Below are positions 45,815 to 56,317 of a stretch of 64,000 bases of DNA, in pieces. This stretch comes from Chrysoporthe austroafricana (taxonomy: Eukaryota > Ascomycota > Sordariomycetes > Diaporthales > Cryphonectriaceae), in NCBI GenBank assembly GCA_001051155.2, contig JYIP02000006.1, positions 3,410,001 to 3,474,000 of the forward strand, read 5' to 3'. A program made the position numbers and the translations under genes. The notes under the pieces were generated by a model. The model saw only the letters and a program-made list of their open reading frames with translations. It did not search any database and had not been told where the DNA came from. The first letter of the stretch is position 1. Each line of letters opens with the position of its first letter.

Positions 45815-46401
45815 AAAGACGTGAGACTACAGGAAAGATTCCTACGCTCTTACTAGACTTGGTGTCTCCTGTTTACATCCCTAGAAAGTAAGATACCCAA
45901 AGGTAATGCCACTCGAAACACCATTGCATGTGCAAGGGGCTTTCTAGTTTCCTCGATTGCTGTTATTCCTATTGACTTACTATGCTAAATGATATCCCAC
46001 ACCTGTTCTGTTGCAGTGGGTTAGTGACGAGCTTGCTGTCGTTACCTTCAGACCGTGTACTCCGCCATCCTGTTACCGGGGAAAACACATCCCAAGAGTC
46101 TAAGACATATTATGCAGCACCATGATGATCGTCCATACTGCGAGACCGGTCCCGCCCCCCCCCCCGCCAAGTCCAGGAAAAAAAAAAAAAAGGAATCCCA
46201 GGACATATATGCACCAGGAGATGCTCCCAATAGACCTTGATGCTGTGTACTTTGCTCCAGAAACCCACTTGCTGTCCCGCAGCCGGCATGCCGGTCTGTC
46301 TCTGTCCGATCCCGATGCTACTCCGCCCTGGCCTTCCCCTTAAAGCTCACAAAACGCCATGCGATAGCAGCCGTGCTGAATCCGGCCTGAGGGGTAGAAC
46401 G
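45815..46401. other. 3' flank of the second MFS gene
   Basis: No credible gene is present. A C-run followed by an A-run lies at about 46156-46191. The rest should be the 3' flank of the minus-strand gene ending at 46402 and the distal upstream part of the 43535-45123 gene. Confidence 0.5.
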
Positions 46402-48066
46402 TCAGTCAGTACACGGAGGAGACTCCACAGGGTCGATGATCGGCACACGTACCGCTGCAACAAAGAAGGGAAGGCCCCTCAAGACCCCATGCACGCCCAT
46501 GGACGCCGCAAAGATTCGGAGTAATATAGGGTCTCCACACATCCTGCCGATGCCCTCAACAATCTGGGCAAAGCCGAAGGTGCTTGCCCTTGTGTCCTCG
46601 TCGGTCCATGCCGTGAGCAGCGAAAGGACGGCAACCCTGGTGCCATACCCCGTGGCGAAGAATAGCACAGCTATCGCAGTAGTTAGTTTATTTGCTTTAG
46701 GATGTAGGTTCCGAGATCTCTTACATAGGATCAGCCAGGTCATGGAGGACGCAAAGCCCATCAGGGCAGCGCCGATCGTCAAGATCGCAAGGCTGGCAGA
46801 CACGACATTGTAGTCGATGATCTGGGGCACGATATGCCACCGCGACGTGAGGAACGCGACGGTCTGGGGCAGGATAACCAGGAACAGCACGATGTTGCTC
46901 GCCGCGATGGCCGAGACAAGCATCGCGGTCTGCGAGGTAGGCCACCCGAAGCGCACGGCCGCGTACTGCAGGAGCACCGAGACGGTGCCCTGCCTGAGGG
47001 CGCCGATGAAGAGGACGAAGAGGGACAGCAGGATGTTCCGCCTCCGCAGCACCGCCAGGAGGCCCTTCCTAGCCCGGGCCGGGGGCGTCTGCGGGCGTTC
47101 GGGCGCGGAGGTGAGGAGGGGGCTGGTCTCGTCCTGGTCTTTGTTTGGGCGCCGCCGCATATCTCGTCCGCGGGGGCCCTCGACGCTGTGCGTCTCTGGC
47201 ATGATGCTCAAGATCGGAAAACACAGGAAGAGGCAGGCGAAGCCGACGCCGAAAGGGATGATCAAGTGCCTCTCGATGGTCGCGGACGCGAGAGCCGGGG
47301 CAAAAAGCTCGCAGACCAGGAAGGTGGAATAAAGGTAGTAGAAGTAGCGACTTCTCTGCGACGGCGGGCAGGAGTCTGCTGCCATGGCGTAGATGGTGGC
47401 ATTTGCGGATGACAAGTTGCCCATCAGGAGAAAGATGGACGACACCCAGATCAGTCGCATGTCGCCGTTGCCATATCCGCCCATACCTAGAGATGTTAGA
47501 ACGAGGCTGTATGGCCAAGCCGGTCCCGCATCTCGAATATGCACAAACTCACAAACTGTGACAACCCAGCACAGAGACAAGAGCGGCCCAAGAATACTTG
47601 TCATGATCACCTTCTTGCGGCCTATCCTGTCGGCAAGGAGGCCCATAGGCACCGCAGTGAGAAGAACTTTGAACATATTAGCAGGCCCACCGGCGCGATA
47701 TGAATCCCGGGGTCAGTCCATACTGGCAACGCCATCAAAAAACGCCTTCCAACTCCTGAGCCGGGCAAGCTGATACTGCACCTCCGGCGATTTACACACC
47801 TCGAGGCCATGCTCGAAGTGTGCAGGGGAGTAGGCACTGCAAACCCATCTCTCGAACAGAACTATCTCGGGCACGATCCTGATCTGGTCGTACGTCTGCG
47901 TGAGGAAGTCGAGGAGGATGCAGGCCAGCCTAACCCAAAGTGGCTGATGGCCGCTCGCGTCCTCGATGTCGGACCCGTTCTCGACGTCGCCCTCGACAAC
48001 ATCCGCGGGGGGACGGTGCTGGGCGACGGCGTCGTCGTCCGCAGGGGAGCGTTCTGTCCTATACAT
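46402..48066 (-). CDS. MFS transporter
   Basis: Four exons, 48066-47724, 47666-47553, 47486-46725 and 46670-46402, give 495 residues. Every intron has CTAAC or CTAAT near its 3' end. The second intron is a multiple of three and would read through without a stop, but removing it gives a better TM helix (LSLCWVVTVCMGG). Twelve TM helices are expected. The cytosolic loop between TM2 and TM3 has the MFS signature GLLADRIGRKKV, rebuilt across the first intron as ILLTAVPMG. A hydrophilic N-terminal tail of about 40 residues and a central charged loop near 230-270 (RRRPNKDQDE) are typical. Later helices include RQGTVSVLLQYAAVRFGW and VLFFATGYGTRVAVLSLL. The substrate class is not evident; it differs from the allantoate-like transporter next door, from which it is not a recent duplicate. 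Confidence 0.85.
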
Positions 48067-49128
48067 GTTGGTACATGGCCCGCGAAGAAACAGGAGACGA
48101 GAAGATGCGCCAGCGCAGGCTTAAGATCGCATCTCGAGGGGTGGTGGAGGCGAGAAAGTCGGTCGGCAGCGCGGAGGTTCTCGTCCCAATAACGGGGGTC
48201 AGGAGACCTGCATACTGCCTTGTCCCGTGTCGGTCGGCGGCACAGGATTCGTCCCCGCTGTGGACCAGATCTGACAGGCCGCCCACCGCCTAACGCGCGC
48301 CTATCTCTTATTCACGGCTCCCGCCATTGCCCCTGAAACAGGCGGGACGGTGGAGCGAGGGCAAGCACGACATATGCAGCCGTTATTTCTCGTCTTTTGA
48401 TTTATCACTGATCGTATGGGACCACGCACTTGTGGCACTATTTGTCTCTTCATACGACGCTCCTGACTGGGGAGAGAGCAATGTACTTCCGACTTTACTG
48501 ACCTACGTCGTATCAGCGTGCCCTCAAAGCTGGAAATTTCGGGGGAATGCCAGCAGTTGAGCAAAGACCACGCTGAGGAACGAGTTCTCAAAGGGGCCTT
48601 CCGGTGTGCCTGAGCGGTGCAAAAGACTAAGTACACCGGGACTTCTACGCGAAATCGGTGTTGTGTCATGTGGAAATGTTACACATTGTAGTTGTTACAC
48701 ATATCTTCTGCTGTGTTACAACCGTTTTCTTGTCCTACTAGGCCTACCCCCCCCTCTTCTTCTTTGATCTAGTGATTGTGTCCTCCGCCGAAGGATTGAA
48801 TTCTACCTCAGGCGTCGTAACACTGCACCACGAGCGTCGTGTCTTTGATTTCTTTTCGCCGCCAGATGCCCGGGGAGTTAGGGTTCTCAAGACCCTGTCT
48901 CAATATGTGCTCTCTGTTCTATTTGAGGTGATACTCGCTCGATATGTGACGGAAAGCCTGGCCGGGTATGAGTTGCGCGCTGCTCCTTCTGCTCTTCAAG
49001 AATATTCTATTCATTGATGGCCTGTGCTGTGATTATATCCCGCCAAGAGGTATACGGATCAGATTGCTGTTTCGTCGGTGGAATTCCCAGGGTTCCGGAG
49101 AGGAGCCACAATCGCGACTCTGCCATGT
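48067..49128. other. intergenic region
   Basis: Holds the promoter of the MFS gene on its left and the 3' flank of the minus-strand gene on its right. No frame looks coding. Confidence 0.5.
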
Positions 49129-51281
49129 TTATTGAGTTGTCACGTAGTCTTCTGTGACCGAAGCAGAGTCACCGGCGCCGGAATCAGGCATTTCTTTCGA
49201 AGGGGTCGTGTCTGGCGCAGGGACTGCGCCGCTCATGGTGACTTCAGATATCTTGCTGAGAGAACGCGAGTGGGCACTGAGATGGCGCTGGGCTTTTGAC
49301 TTAGACGAGTCCGACTCGCCAGTGCCCGCCTCGGACTCGCTAGTTGAATGATACACCGCATCTGATTCAGTGCCGTCTTCCACAGCCCCCGGCCGCCGGG
49401 ACGACGCTTCATCAGCCTGAGTGCCTTTGTACTTGGTTCGAGACCGTGATGTTGTGGTGCGTTCGGCATTTCCTTTACCACGAACATCTAGGGCTTCTCC
49501 ATCCCAAAGCTCAACCGAGCGGATGGAAAATGCCGATCCCAAGATGCTCCTGAATACGCTCTCGATGGTGGTCATCATTGCGTAAGGCTCATTTTCGTGT
49601 ACAGCAACTACGACACCATATAGAACCGCGCCTTGGACGACCCAGGCTCCGGCTACATCAGCATCTGTTTCACTTCGTCAGTCTTGTTGGATGCATCGAA
49701 GCTTGTGGGCCTCATAGACCTACCGAGAGGGCTGCTGAGCTGGATTCTCCGAACACGGAAGTGTCTGCCTCTGGCAATAAAGCATACGGATCCCCGTACA
49801 AGCTGACCCTCGACAACGTCTCCTCTGCCACGCAGGATATGCACAAGCCCTTCGTCTACGGATGCCGAGCTCGCAGATGCTGTCGAGGTGATGCTGACAG
49901 CCTGTTCTGAACGTGGGGGGATGTATTGATTCTTGACATAACTGGACAGCCTCCCCAGCCGCAGGAGTGCAAAGTCCGTCGTATTGTCCGGCCTCGACCG
50001 GTTGATCGCCATCTCGCCGCGCGAATTCATGGAAATGCCAAGGAAGTCGACGGCCGCGTCGCGCGTGACGTCGTGCCATTTCGAGACCCGGCCGGCCTCC
50101 TTCACAGCCGCATCTCGATCGACAGCCTTTTCGGGCGGCAGTTCTGACCCGGGTGCCTCATCGATTGGGTCTTTGAAGACGCCGCTGCTGTTTAGCATTG
50201 CATGCGCTGTTGACACGCCTAGTATGTATTTTCCGTTGATTTTCAGCAGTCCCCCCATGCGACAGAGGCTCTGTACTCTTTTCTCGTCCCTTTCTATCGT
50301 CACGCAGCACAGGGCGCCGCAGACGGAATCCGCTTCTTGACAATCCTCGATGTGGACCGAGAGCGCCGCCCCGCCAGGGAGCTTGATGCTGTCCTTGTGG
50401 TCCAGCTTGGTTTCGGTGAGCATGCGGTCGCTGCTCAACTCATACCGCCCGCCGCCTTCCTGTATTTCGTGACCTTTTTCCAGGTAGGAGATCCTCGAGA
50501 CGGCTTCATGAAGCTTATCGACAGACGCTTTAGACCCTGCCGACGCATACGACCTGTACAGAATCCAGACCGTCGGGGAGAGGGTGACAGTGTCTGCGCC
50601 GGCACTTGCGTGTCCCGACATTCGAAGCTCGTAAGTAATGTATATACCCTGCTGGCCGAGATCTCCGCTGGTCTCATGCAGATCACGCTCAAGCAAAGGC
50701 AGGGTCTCCATCTCAAATTCCAACAAGGCCGCGGGAGGGAGCTGGACGAAGCTCGGCAGCCCGACATACAGATTCCGGGCGTTTGGAAATTCGTAGACGG
50801 CGGCAGAGTCCAGTTCATATTCGTACTGGCCTAGGCCCGGTCGCCGGGTGCTGAGGTCCGCGATGGCCGTGTCGGCCGGGACTGGAAGGTGACTCTCACC
50901 GGGGACGGCGAGGTTCCCATTGCCATGCGAAAATAGAGATGCCAGGGAGGCCAGGTACGCCCTCTGCGAGACCTCAAGCGCCGGCAGCCCGTCTGGCGCA
51001 TCGGAACTCATCCTCGTCGGGGTGCCCCATCCGCCCGTGGCCGAGGGAGACCGCGCGCCCCGGCTGGCGCGGCTCGAGACGGACCTGGTGGACCGCCTCG
51101 AGCGCGGCACCGACAGGCGGTGGACCGTCGCGTCGGACACACGTTTCAGGAGCGAGCTCGCGTGGCTGCGCGCGGTATGCCCGGTCGAGACGCTGTTGGA
51201 ATCGGCTTGGTCCGCCGCTGCCGGCTCGTGCTGCGTCTCCCTCGGGGGCGGCCGCGCGGACAGCCGCCGTCCGAATATCAT
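49129..51281 (-). CDS. S1-like pseudo-protease domain protein, catalytic Ser apparently lost
   Basis: Exons 51281-49724 and 49664-49129 give 697 residues. The N-terminal 90 residues are Arg/Ser-rich and disordered. A unique region follows (about 100-310). Then comes a region laid out like a fungal trypsin-fold protein: MGGLLKINGKYILGVSTAHAM with His360, TTDFALLRLG with Asp436, and the barrel end VRRIQLSSPL..AGAWVVQGAVLYGVVVA. In related fungal proteins the last block reads GDSGSWVV, with Ser the nucleophile. With the CAG acceptor at 49665 this gene reads DADVAGAWVV, and with a later TAG acceptor it reads AGAWVV, so Ser is missing either way. The C-terminal 150 residues are Ser/Thr/Glu-rich. 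Such proteins are usually large, lineage-specific and of unknown role. A binding rather than proteolytic function is likely. The intron has GTAGGT and CTGAC signals. Confidence 0.68.
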
Positions 51282-52274
51282 TGTCGCGCGATCAGACAGA
51301 CTCGGTTACGGAGCGGTGGTCATCTGCGGTGGGCGGTGCACCATAGCTGTGAAGGCGACATAGCAGGGCAGGGCATAGCAGGGCAGGGCAGGGCAGGGTG
51401 TCCGTGTGTTGTCTTTCTCTGGTGATGAGCCCGAGCGCGTCCGCGGCGGGCGAGGTCTTATCGAGCTGGCAAAAGGCCAGCGCTAGAACACACGAAGTCC
51501 GTGGCTGACCGGGCGCTCACTGAACCTGAGGAGGGGCACGATTAATACGCAATCTCAAACACAGGGGTATAGCTGCGCGTGGTGGTGCGACGCTACGCTG
51601 GCGACGGCATAGCTTCGCCCCGGGCTGTTGATTCAACCCGCGCGCGCACGCCACAATGGCGATGGCACTGCCGTTCCAGAACCCTACAATAGCGTCGATT
51701 CCAGGCCTCGCCGCGGCCTCTCCCTCCCCAGCTGGCCAGCCACGCCAGGCTAAGGGTCGAGCAGGGCCCGTCGCCTGGAAGGTTTCGGCTAGCACGTGGC
51801 TTGCACAGCCAGGACCCCGTTCTCGCCGTGTTCGAGCATGCCGTGAGACCGAGCACGGCACCTCGCATTGCTTTGCTCCTGGCCAATGGTCACGGCGATC
51901 CAGTCAGGGTGTGCAGTACCAAGGTACATCTAGTCACGCGCATAGAGCTGAATGCTACTCTAGATGTATGCAACCTCTGCAGACCCCGGATTTCGATAAG
52001 CCACGATTGTGGTCTCCCATGCCGCCCATCTAGTGACCGTTAGACCACTGCCAATGTCTTGGCCTTTATTTTGGAAGAACACGGACATGAGAAGCGGCAA
52101 AGAGACTCGGACAGGAGGGGAGTCAAAATCTCATGGAGTTGCCGAAACGCCTATTATACTACCGTATGCACAGGTCTCCCCGTGAAATCCAACCTCGAGC
52201 GGGTCGCAATCACACGGTATGTACAGACCAACAGATCCCATGTCCCGTCCAAGATCCGACGCTCGATCGATCTC
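51282..52274. other. intergenic region with a GCAGG minisatellite
   Basis: Holds the promoter of the pseudo-protease gene and the 3' flank of the P450 gene. The tract at 51363-51399 is listed separately. No coding frame was accepted. Confidence 0.5.
51363..51399. repeat. short GCAGG tandem repeat
   Basis: Seven five-base units, mostly GCAGG with one GCATA variant, lie about 80 bases upstream of the pseudo-protease start. Confidence 0.85.
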
Positions 52275-53933
52275 TCAAGACCTCCTCATGATCCCTATGT
52301 CCAGGCCCAACGGCTTCCTCAGGAAGCCTTCCCTCGTGTCCATGTAGTCCTGCCTCAAGAAGACGCTGTACCGCCTCGCCCACGTCGCCACGATCAGCTT
52401 CATCTCCATCTCGGCCACGTTCCTGCCGACGCAGGCCCGCGGGCCAGAGCTGAAGGGGATGAAGGCGTTCTTCTGCCGGGCCGTGACGCTGTCCCACCTC
52501 TCCGGCCTGAAGTCATCTGCGTCCTGGCCCCATATCTCCTTGGAGTGGTGCATCGTGTACGAGGGCACGCTCAGCACCGTGCCGGGCGGGAAGTAGTGGC
52601 CGAGTAGGTGGACGCCCTGCGGGCTGTCTTCGGGGATCTGGCGCGGGAGCCCGATCCCCGATGTCGAGTGGTACCGCAGCGTCTCGTTGACAACATTCTG
52701 CAGGTACGGGAGGTCGCGGACCATGTCGTACGTCGGCACGTCGGTGCCGGCGGAGATCGCGGCGTCGAGCTCCGCCTGCAGCTTCTCCAGGCACCCCGGC
52801 GTGCGCGCGACGTGGTACAGCAGCGCGCAGGACGAGTTGGACGTCGTGTCGCTGCCGGCGATGAGCTGCGTCAGGGCCTCGGCGGTCAGCTCCTCGCGGC
52901 CGAGGGGCTCGCCCTTCTCGTCGCGCCCCTCCATGAGCCGCGCCAGCAGGTCCTTGCGCTCCGCCTCGGGCGGGTGATCCAGGCGGCCCTTGACGCGCGC
53001 GATGGCGATGCCCGCGAGGTTCTGCACGGCGTTGAGCCCGCGGCTGAAGAAGGGGTCCGGCAGCCACCGCGCGTACGGCTTGAGCTGCGGGAGGCAGCCG
53101 AGCGTCGCGCTGACCTCGCCGCGGCGGTTCAGGATCTCGATGGCCGGCGCGTAGATGGGCTCGGCGTCCGGCGCGCAGCGGACCTCGGCGATGTCGGCGC
53201 CGGACCGCAGCATGCCGAACGGCGCGCCGAAGGCGAGGTCGCCGATGACGTCGAAGGCGAGGTAGTTGAACCACTTCAGGCAGTCCACGTGCGCCGCGTT
53301 CCGGCCCTCGCCCGCCGCCGCCGCCGACGGGTTGCCGACGCTCCTGGCGATGAGGCCGTCCCACTGCTGCACGAACAGCTCGAGGTTGCTGTGGATGTAC
53401 GGCTCGAACTGCGAGATGGACTTGAGCGAGAACGTGTGGGACACAATCTTGCGCTTGCGGGTGTGCTCGGCGCGGTCGCGCGTGTTGAAGAGGCCGCGCT
53501 TGATGGACACGAAGGCGTCGTAAAAGTCACTGGCACGCCGTCAGTCCTGCTTGGCTTGGGCACACGTTCTTGGCGAAGAGGGGGACGTCCTGCAGCCTTC
53601 CGGCATTTCCGACCTCGTGCCCTACCTTTTGAGAAAGCCATTGCCGTGTCCGTAAATCACCTGGATGGCGTCGTCGTCGGCAACACTGATATGGTTCGGC
53701 TGGATTCGCACCAGTGGTCCCAGGCGCTTGTGCAGTCGGTCAACGACCTCGTAGCGATTCCCCCTCCTGCACACTGACAACAGCCACAGGTTCGAAAACT
53801 GAGCGGGGAACGCAGCCGGGATGTCGCGAAGGTGGCCATAGGTAACGAAGTATGGGTACAGGTAGTAGACAGCAAGCAGCACGGGCGCCGCAAGCAGCGG
53901 CCACGGCGAAAATATCAGGTTGGTCAGAGCCAT
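52275..53933 (-). CDS. Cytochrome P450, CYP53-like (benzoate 4-hydroxylase type)
   Basis: Exons 53933-53626 and 53529-52275 give 520 residues. The N-terminal TM anchor (FSPWPLLAAPVLLAVYYLYPYF) places it on the ER membrane with the haem domain in the cytosol. Canonical motifs are intact: I-helix AGSDTTS, K-helix NETLRYHS, FRPERW, and the haem loop PFSSGPRACVGR with Cys469 as haem ligand. The segments DIPAAFPAQFSNLWLL and NGFLKSDFYDAFVSIKRGLFNTRDRAEHT resemble fungal benzoate para-hydroxylases (CYP53A, bphA), which convert benzoate to 4-hydroxybenzoate in the beta-ketoadipate route. That substrate is inferred from similarity alone. The intron follows NGFLK and has GTAGGG, CTGAC and CAG signals. 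Confidence 0.9.
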
Positions 53934-54853
53934 CGTTGCCTTCTTCTCCTCTGCTCGATGCCTGGATGCTTGTCGCCCTCTGAGCTGCTGGTCGCCTAGG
54001 AGGCAGACGTGATGAGGACGAGGGGCACCCGAGAGCAGGACTGGTCCGTCGGTTGGTTTAAATTTTCAACTATAGATCCCTAGCGGCGGCCCCTGAGCGG
54101 ATATCTTCAGAGGCGATCTGGGGCCCCAGTTCTTCCCCACGCGCAACCAGGCCAATTGTGTAGGAATGATCTGTCAGCGCTAAGACCTGTCACTTGCTTG
54201 TATGACATCGCGACGGGGGGGTCGCGGTTGTTGTGTCGGCTATTCATAGCTGGGAGGAGCCACGCAATCCCCTATGCGGACGTGGAGTGCGAGGTGGGAT
54301 GAGGTGGTGGTTGTCCCGCTGACTCGGCCCTCGCGCTGTCGACGGTGCGGAGTGCTGGACAGTGCCCCTATAGTCTCCATCGGATGTGGACCGTCAGCCC
54401 TGTTTGGCACGCTCCGGAGGGGTTACAGTGTAGCTGGTGAGCCGCCGGGGCGAAGAACCTCACGACCCGCCGCTTGTCTCTCCAGGGCGTCTTCCGGGCG
54501 GCATTTGAGGACGGCAAGCTGGGTCATTAGGACGGCCCTGAGTCGCTACCGCTCGCGACAATCGCTAGTCGCGAAGACGCCGCCCACCGCTAGCACCCTG
54601 CGTACTACCCAGTAGTATGCACATGCGGGCTTTCGGCAGTGAAGCCGGAGTCATGCATGTCGTTAGAGACGCCTGTGGGGTATGTTTGGGCCAACTGGGT
54701 ACGGTGAACGAATCGACTGGGTGCTGTGGTCCCTGCGACCAACCTGCTGACGTAAACTACGGGTACCTACTCGTACGATACTGAATTATTCGAATATACT
54801 ATGTTTGCTATCTTGTCTGCAAGGCCCCACATTCCTGGTAGCAAGCAAGAGCG
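53934..54853. promoter_or_regulatory. divergent region between the P450 and F-box genes
   Basis: Two starts face away from each other across about 0.9 kb, so both promoters should lie here. No reading frame is protein-like. Confidence 0.45.
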
Positions 54854-56317
54854 ATGTCGACACCTGCGAGCATGGCTCATCTGGCGCCAGAACTTCTGCG
54901 CAACATATTCCTCCTCGTGCACCAGGAGCCTTTGAATGATCAGCCCGAAGAGGCTCCTCCTGTGTCCGTCTGGCCTCCGCCCGGAGACGACGTTGGCCAG
55001 CCTCAGTCCCACTGGCCCAACAATAGCGCACTGCTCCAATGCATGCTAGTTTGCAGACGCTGGTTTCCACAGGCTAAGGAGGTCCTGTATAACCACGTCG
55101 TGCTGGACAACACCTCCTTCTCCAGATTTGCGCTGCGCAGAACATCCTCGGATAGTACAGATGGAGCAGTGCAGACGCTCACGATCCGGCTGGACCCTGC
55201 GCAGATCGACCAGCCGACCGCCTCTCAGCTGCTGCAGGACCTGGGGACACACCACATTAGGTTCATGAGCAGGCTCAGGTGCCTGTCGGTTTACCAGCTG
55301 CCGACAGGCCGGCTGAGGAACGGATTCGCAATTCCAACACGAGGTCTTGCAACCCTGCTGGAGAACCTTCCAGCCTCCTGTACGGCGCTTGAGATCTGTT
55401 CAAAGAAGCTGCCCCCCCACAGCTTTGATCCTGCAGACTACCTAAAGGACAGCCCAGGGGATCAAGCGCATTTATGCCCCCATCTCCACCAAATCCTTCC
55501 ACAGCTCGAGTACCTCCATCTTCGCCTAGACACTCTCTGTCCTGAGATCTTTGGCCTGAAGTACTGCTTCAGTGAACAAGACCCGTCTAGAGTATTAGAT
55601 ACATTTCAGCCCGCAGACTTGCCGCGGCTCAAAGAATGTGTATTCAGTGTTGCCAGAAAATATGGCCATGGAGTCGGTGCTCATGGTCCACCCAACTCAT
55701 CGCTCTGCAACGCCCGCACAAAGCCTTGTCTTCCCGTCATGGCGGCCCATCTGCGCCATCTTGTCGACAAGGCCCACTGCCCTGCTATGAAGAGGCTCTG
55801 GATCATGGACCTCCAGCCCTCGGCCGACCCCAACGAGTACTCGGCTTTTGTGCGCCGCGATTTGCTGGCCGGCGAGAGCTTGGCTCTCCCGCACCGCAAC
55901 ATCGGGGCGTTCCAGTGGACCAAGTCCTGGCACCTGCGCCTCCCGGGTCCCACGGATCCCAAGGCCGAAGGCAGCGGCCAAGAGCCTCATGTGGAATGGC
56001 GAGATGTCATCGGCACGCCGTGGGCTATCGAGCAGCTCGCCGAAGGGCCGGTATGGGGGGAAGGAAGCCGCCGAGGTGATCGGCATCCAGTCAGGTACGG
56101 AGTGGACACAGGACACTCATTAGATGTGCTGTCGAAAGACGAATTCTTTACCAAATCTAAACTGAGGACTGTCTTATGGGAAAACGAGAGAAGGGTTGGT
56201 GAGTTGCTGATGGTTCCTCGAGCGAGACCCCTCTTAGCAGAGCATCGACTGGAGATGGTCATTCCGGAGGGCTGGCAAGCAAGTCCCGAGTCAGCGTTCT
56301 TGGAGAAGTCTGTTTGA
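54854..56317 (+). CDS. F-box-like protein
   Basis: A single exon of 487 residues. The start has the F-box pattern MAHLAPELLRNIFLLVH, then after a Pro-rich loop LLQCMLVCRRWFPQAKEVLYNHVVL, the second half of the box. The remainder resembles the irregular leucine-rich C-terminal part common in fungal F-box proteins (LRCLSVYQLPTG, PQLEYLHLRLDTLCPEIFGL), with no WD40 repeats. F-box proteins link substrates to SCF ubiquitin ligases through Skp1; the target is unknown. A Met seven codons in (54872) is a possible alternative start. The frame is intact and free of intron signals. Confidence 0.8.
   Translation: MSTPASMAHLAPELLRNIFLLVHQEPLNDQPEEAPPVSVWPPPGDDVGQPQSHWPNNSALLQCMLVCRRWFPQAKEVLYNHVVLDNTSFSRFALRRTSSDSTDGAVQTLTIRLDPAQIDQPTASQLLQDLGTHHIRFMSRLRCLSVYQLPTGRLRNGFAIPTRGLATLLENLPASCTALEICSKKLPPHSFDPADYLKDSPGDQAHLCPHLHQILPQLEYLHLRLDTLCPEIFGLKYCFSEQDPSRVLDTFQPADLPRLKECVFSVARKYGHGVGAHGPPNSSLCNARTKPCLPVMAAHLRHLVDKAHCPAMKRLWIMDLQPSADPNEYSAFVRRDLLAGESLALPHRNIGAFQWTKSWHLRLPGPTDPKAEGSGQEPHVEWRDVIGTPWAIEQLAEGPVWGEGSRRGDRHPVRYGVDTGHSLDVLSKDEFFTKSKLRTVLWENERRVGELLMVPRARPLLAEHRLEMVIPEGWQASPESAFLEKSV

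Noticed and set aside
45322..45891. Open frames rich in Phe and Lys around the homopolymers
   Set aside because: They are translations of A and T runs in a probable assembly artefact.
52608..53777. 389-codon plus-strand frame across the P450 gene
   Set aside because: Antisense of a canonical P450 with all motifs on the minus strand.
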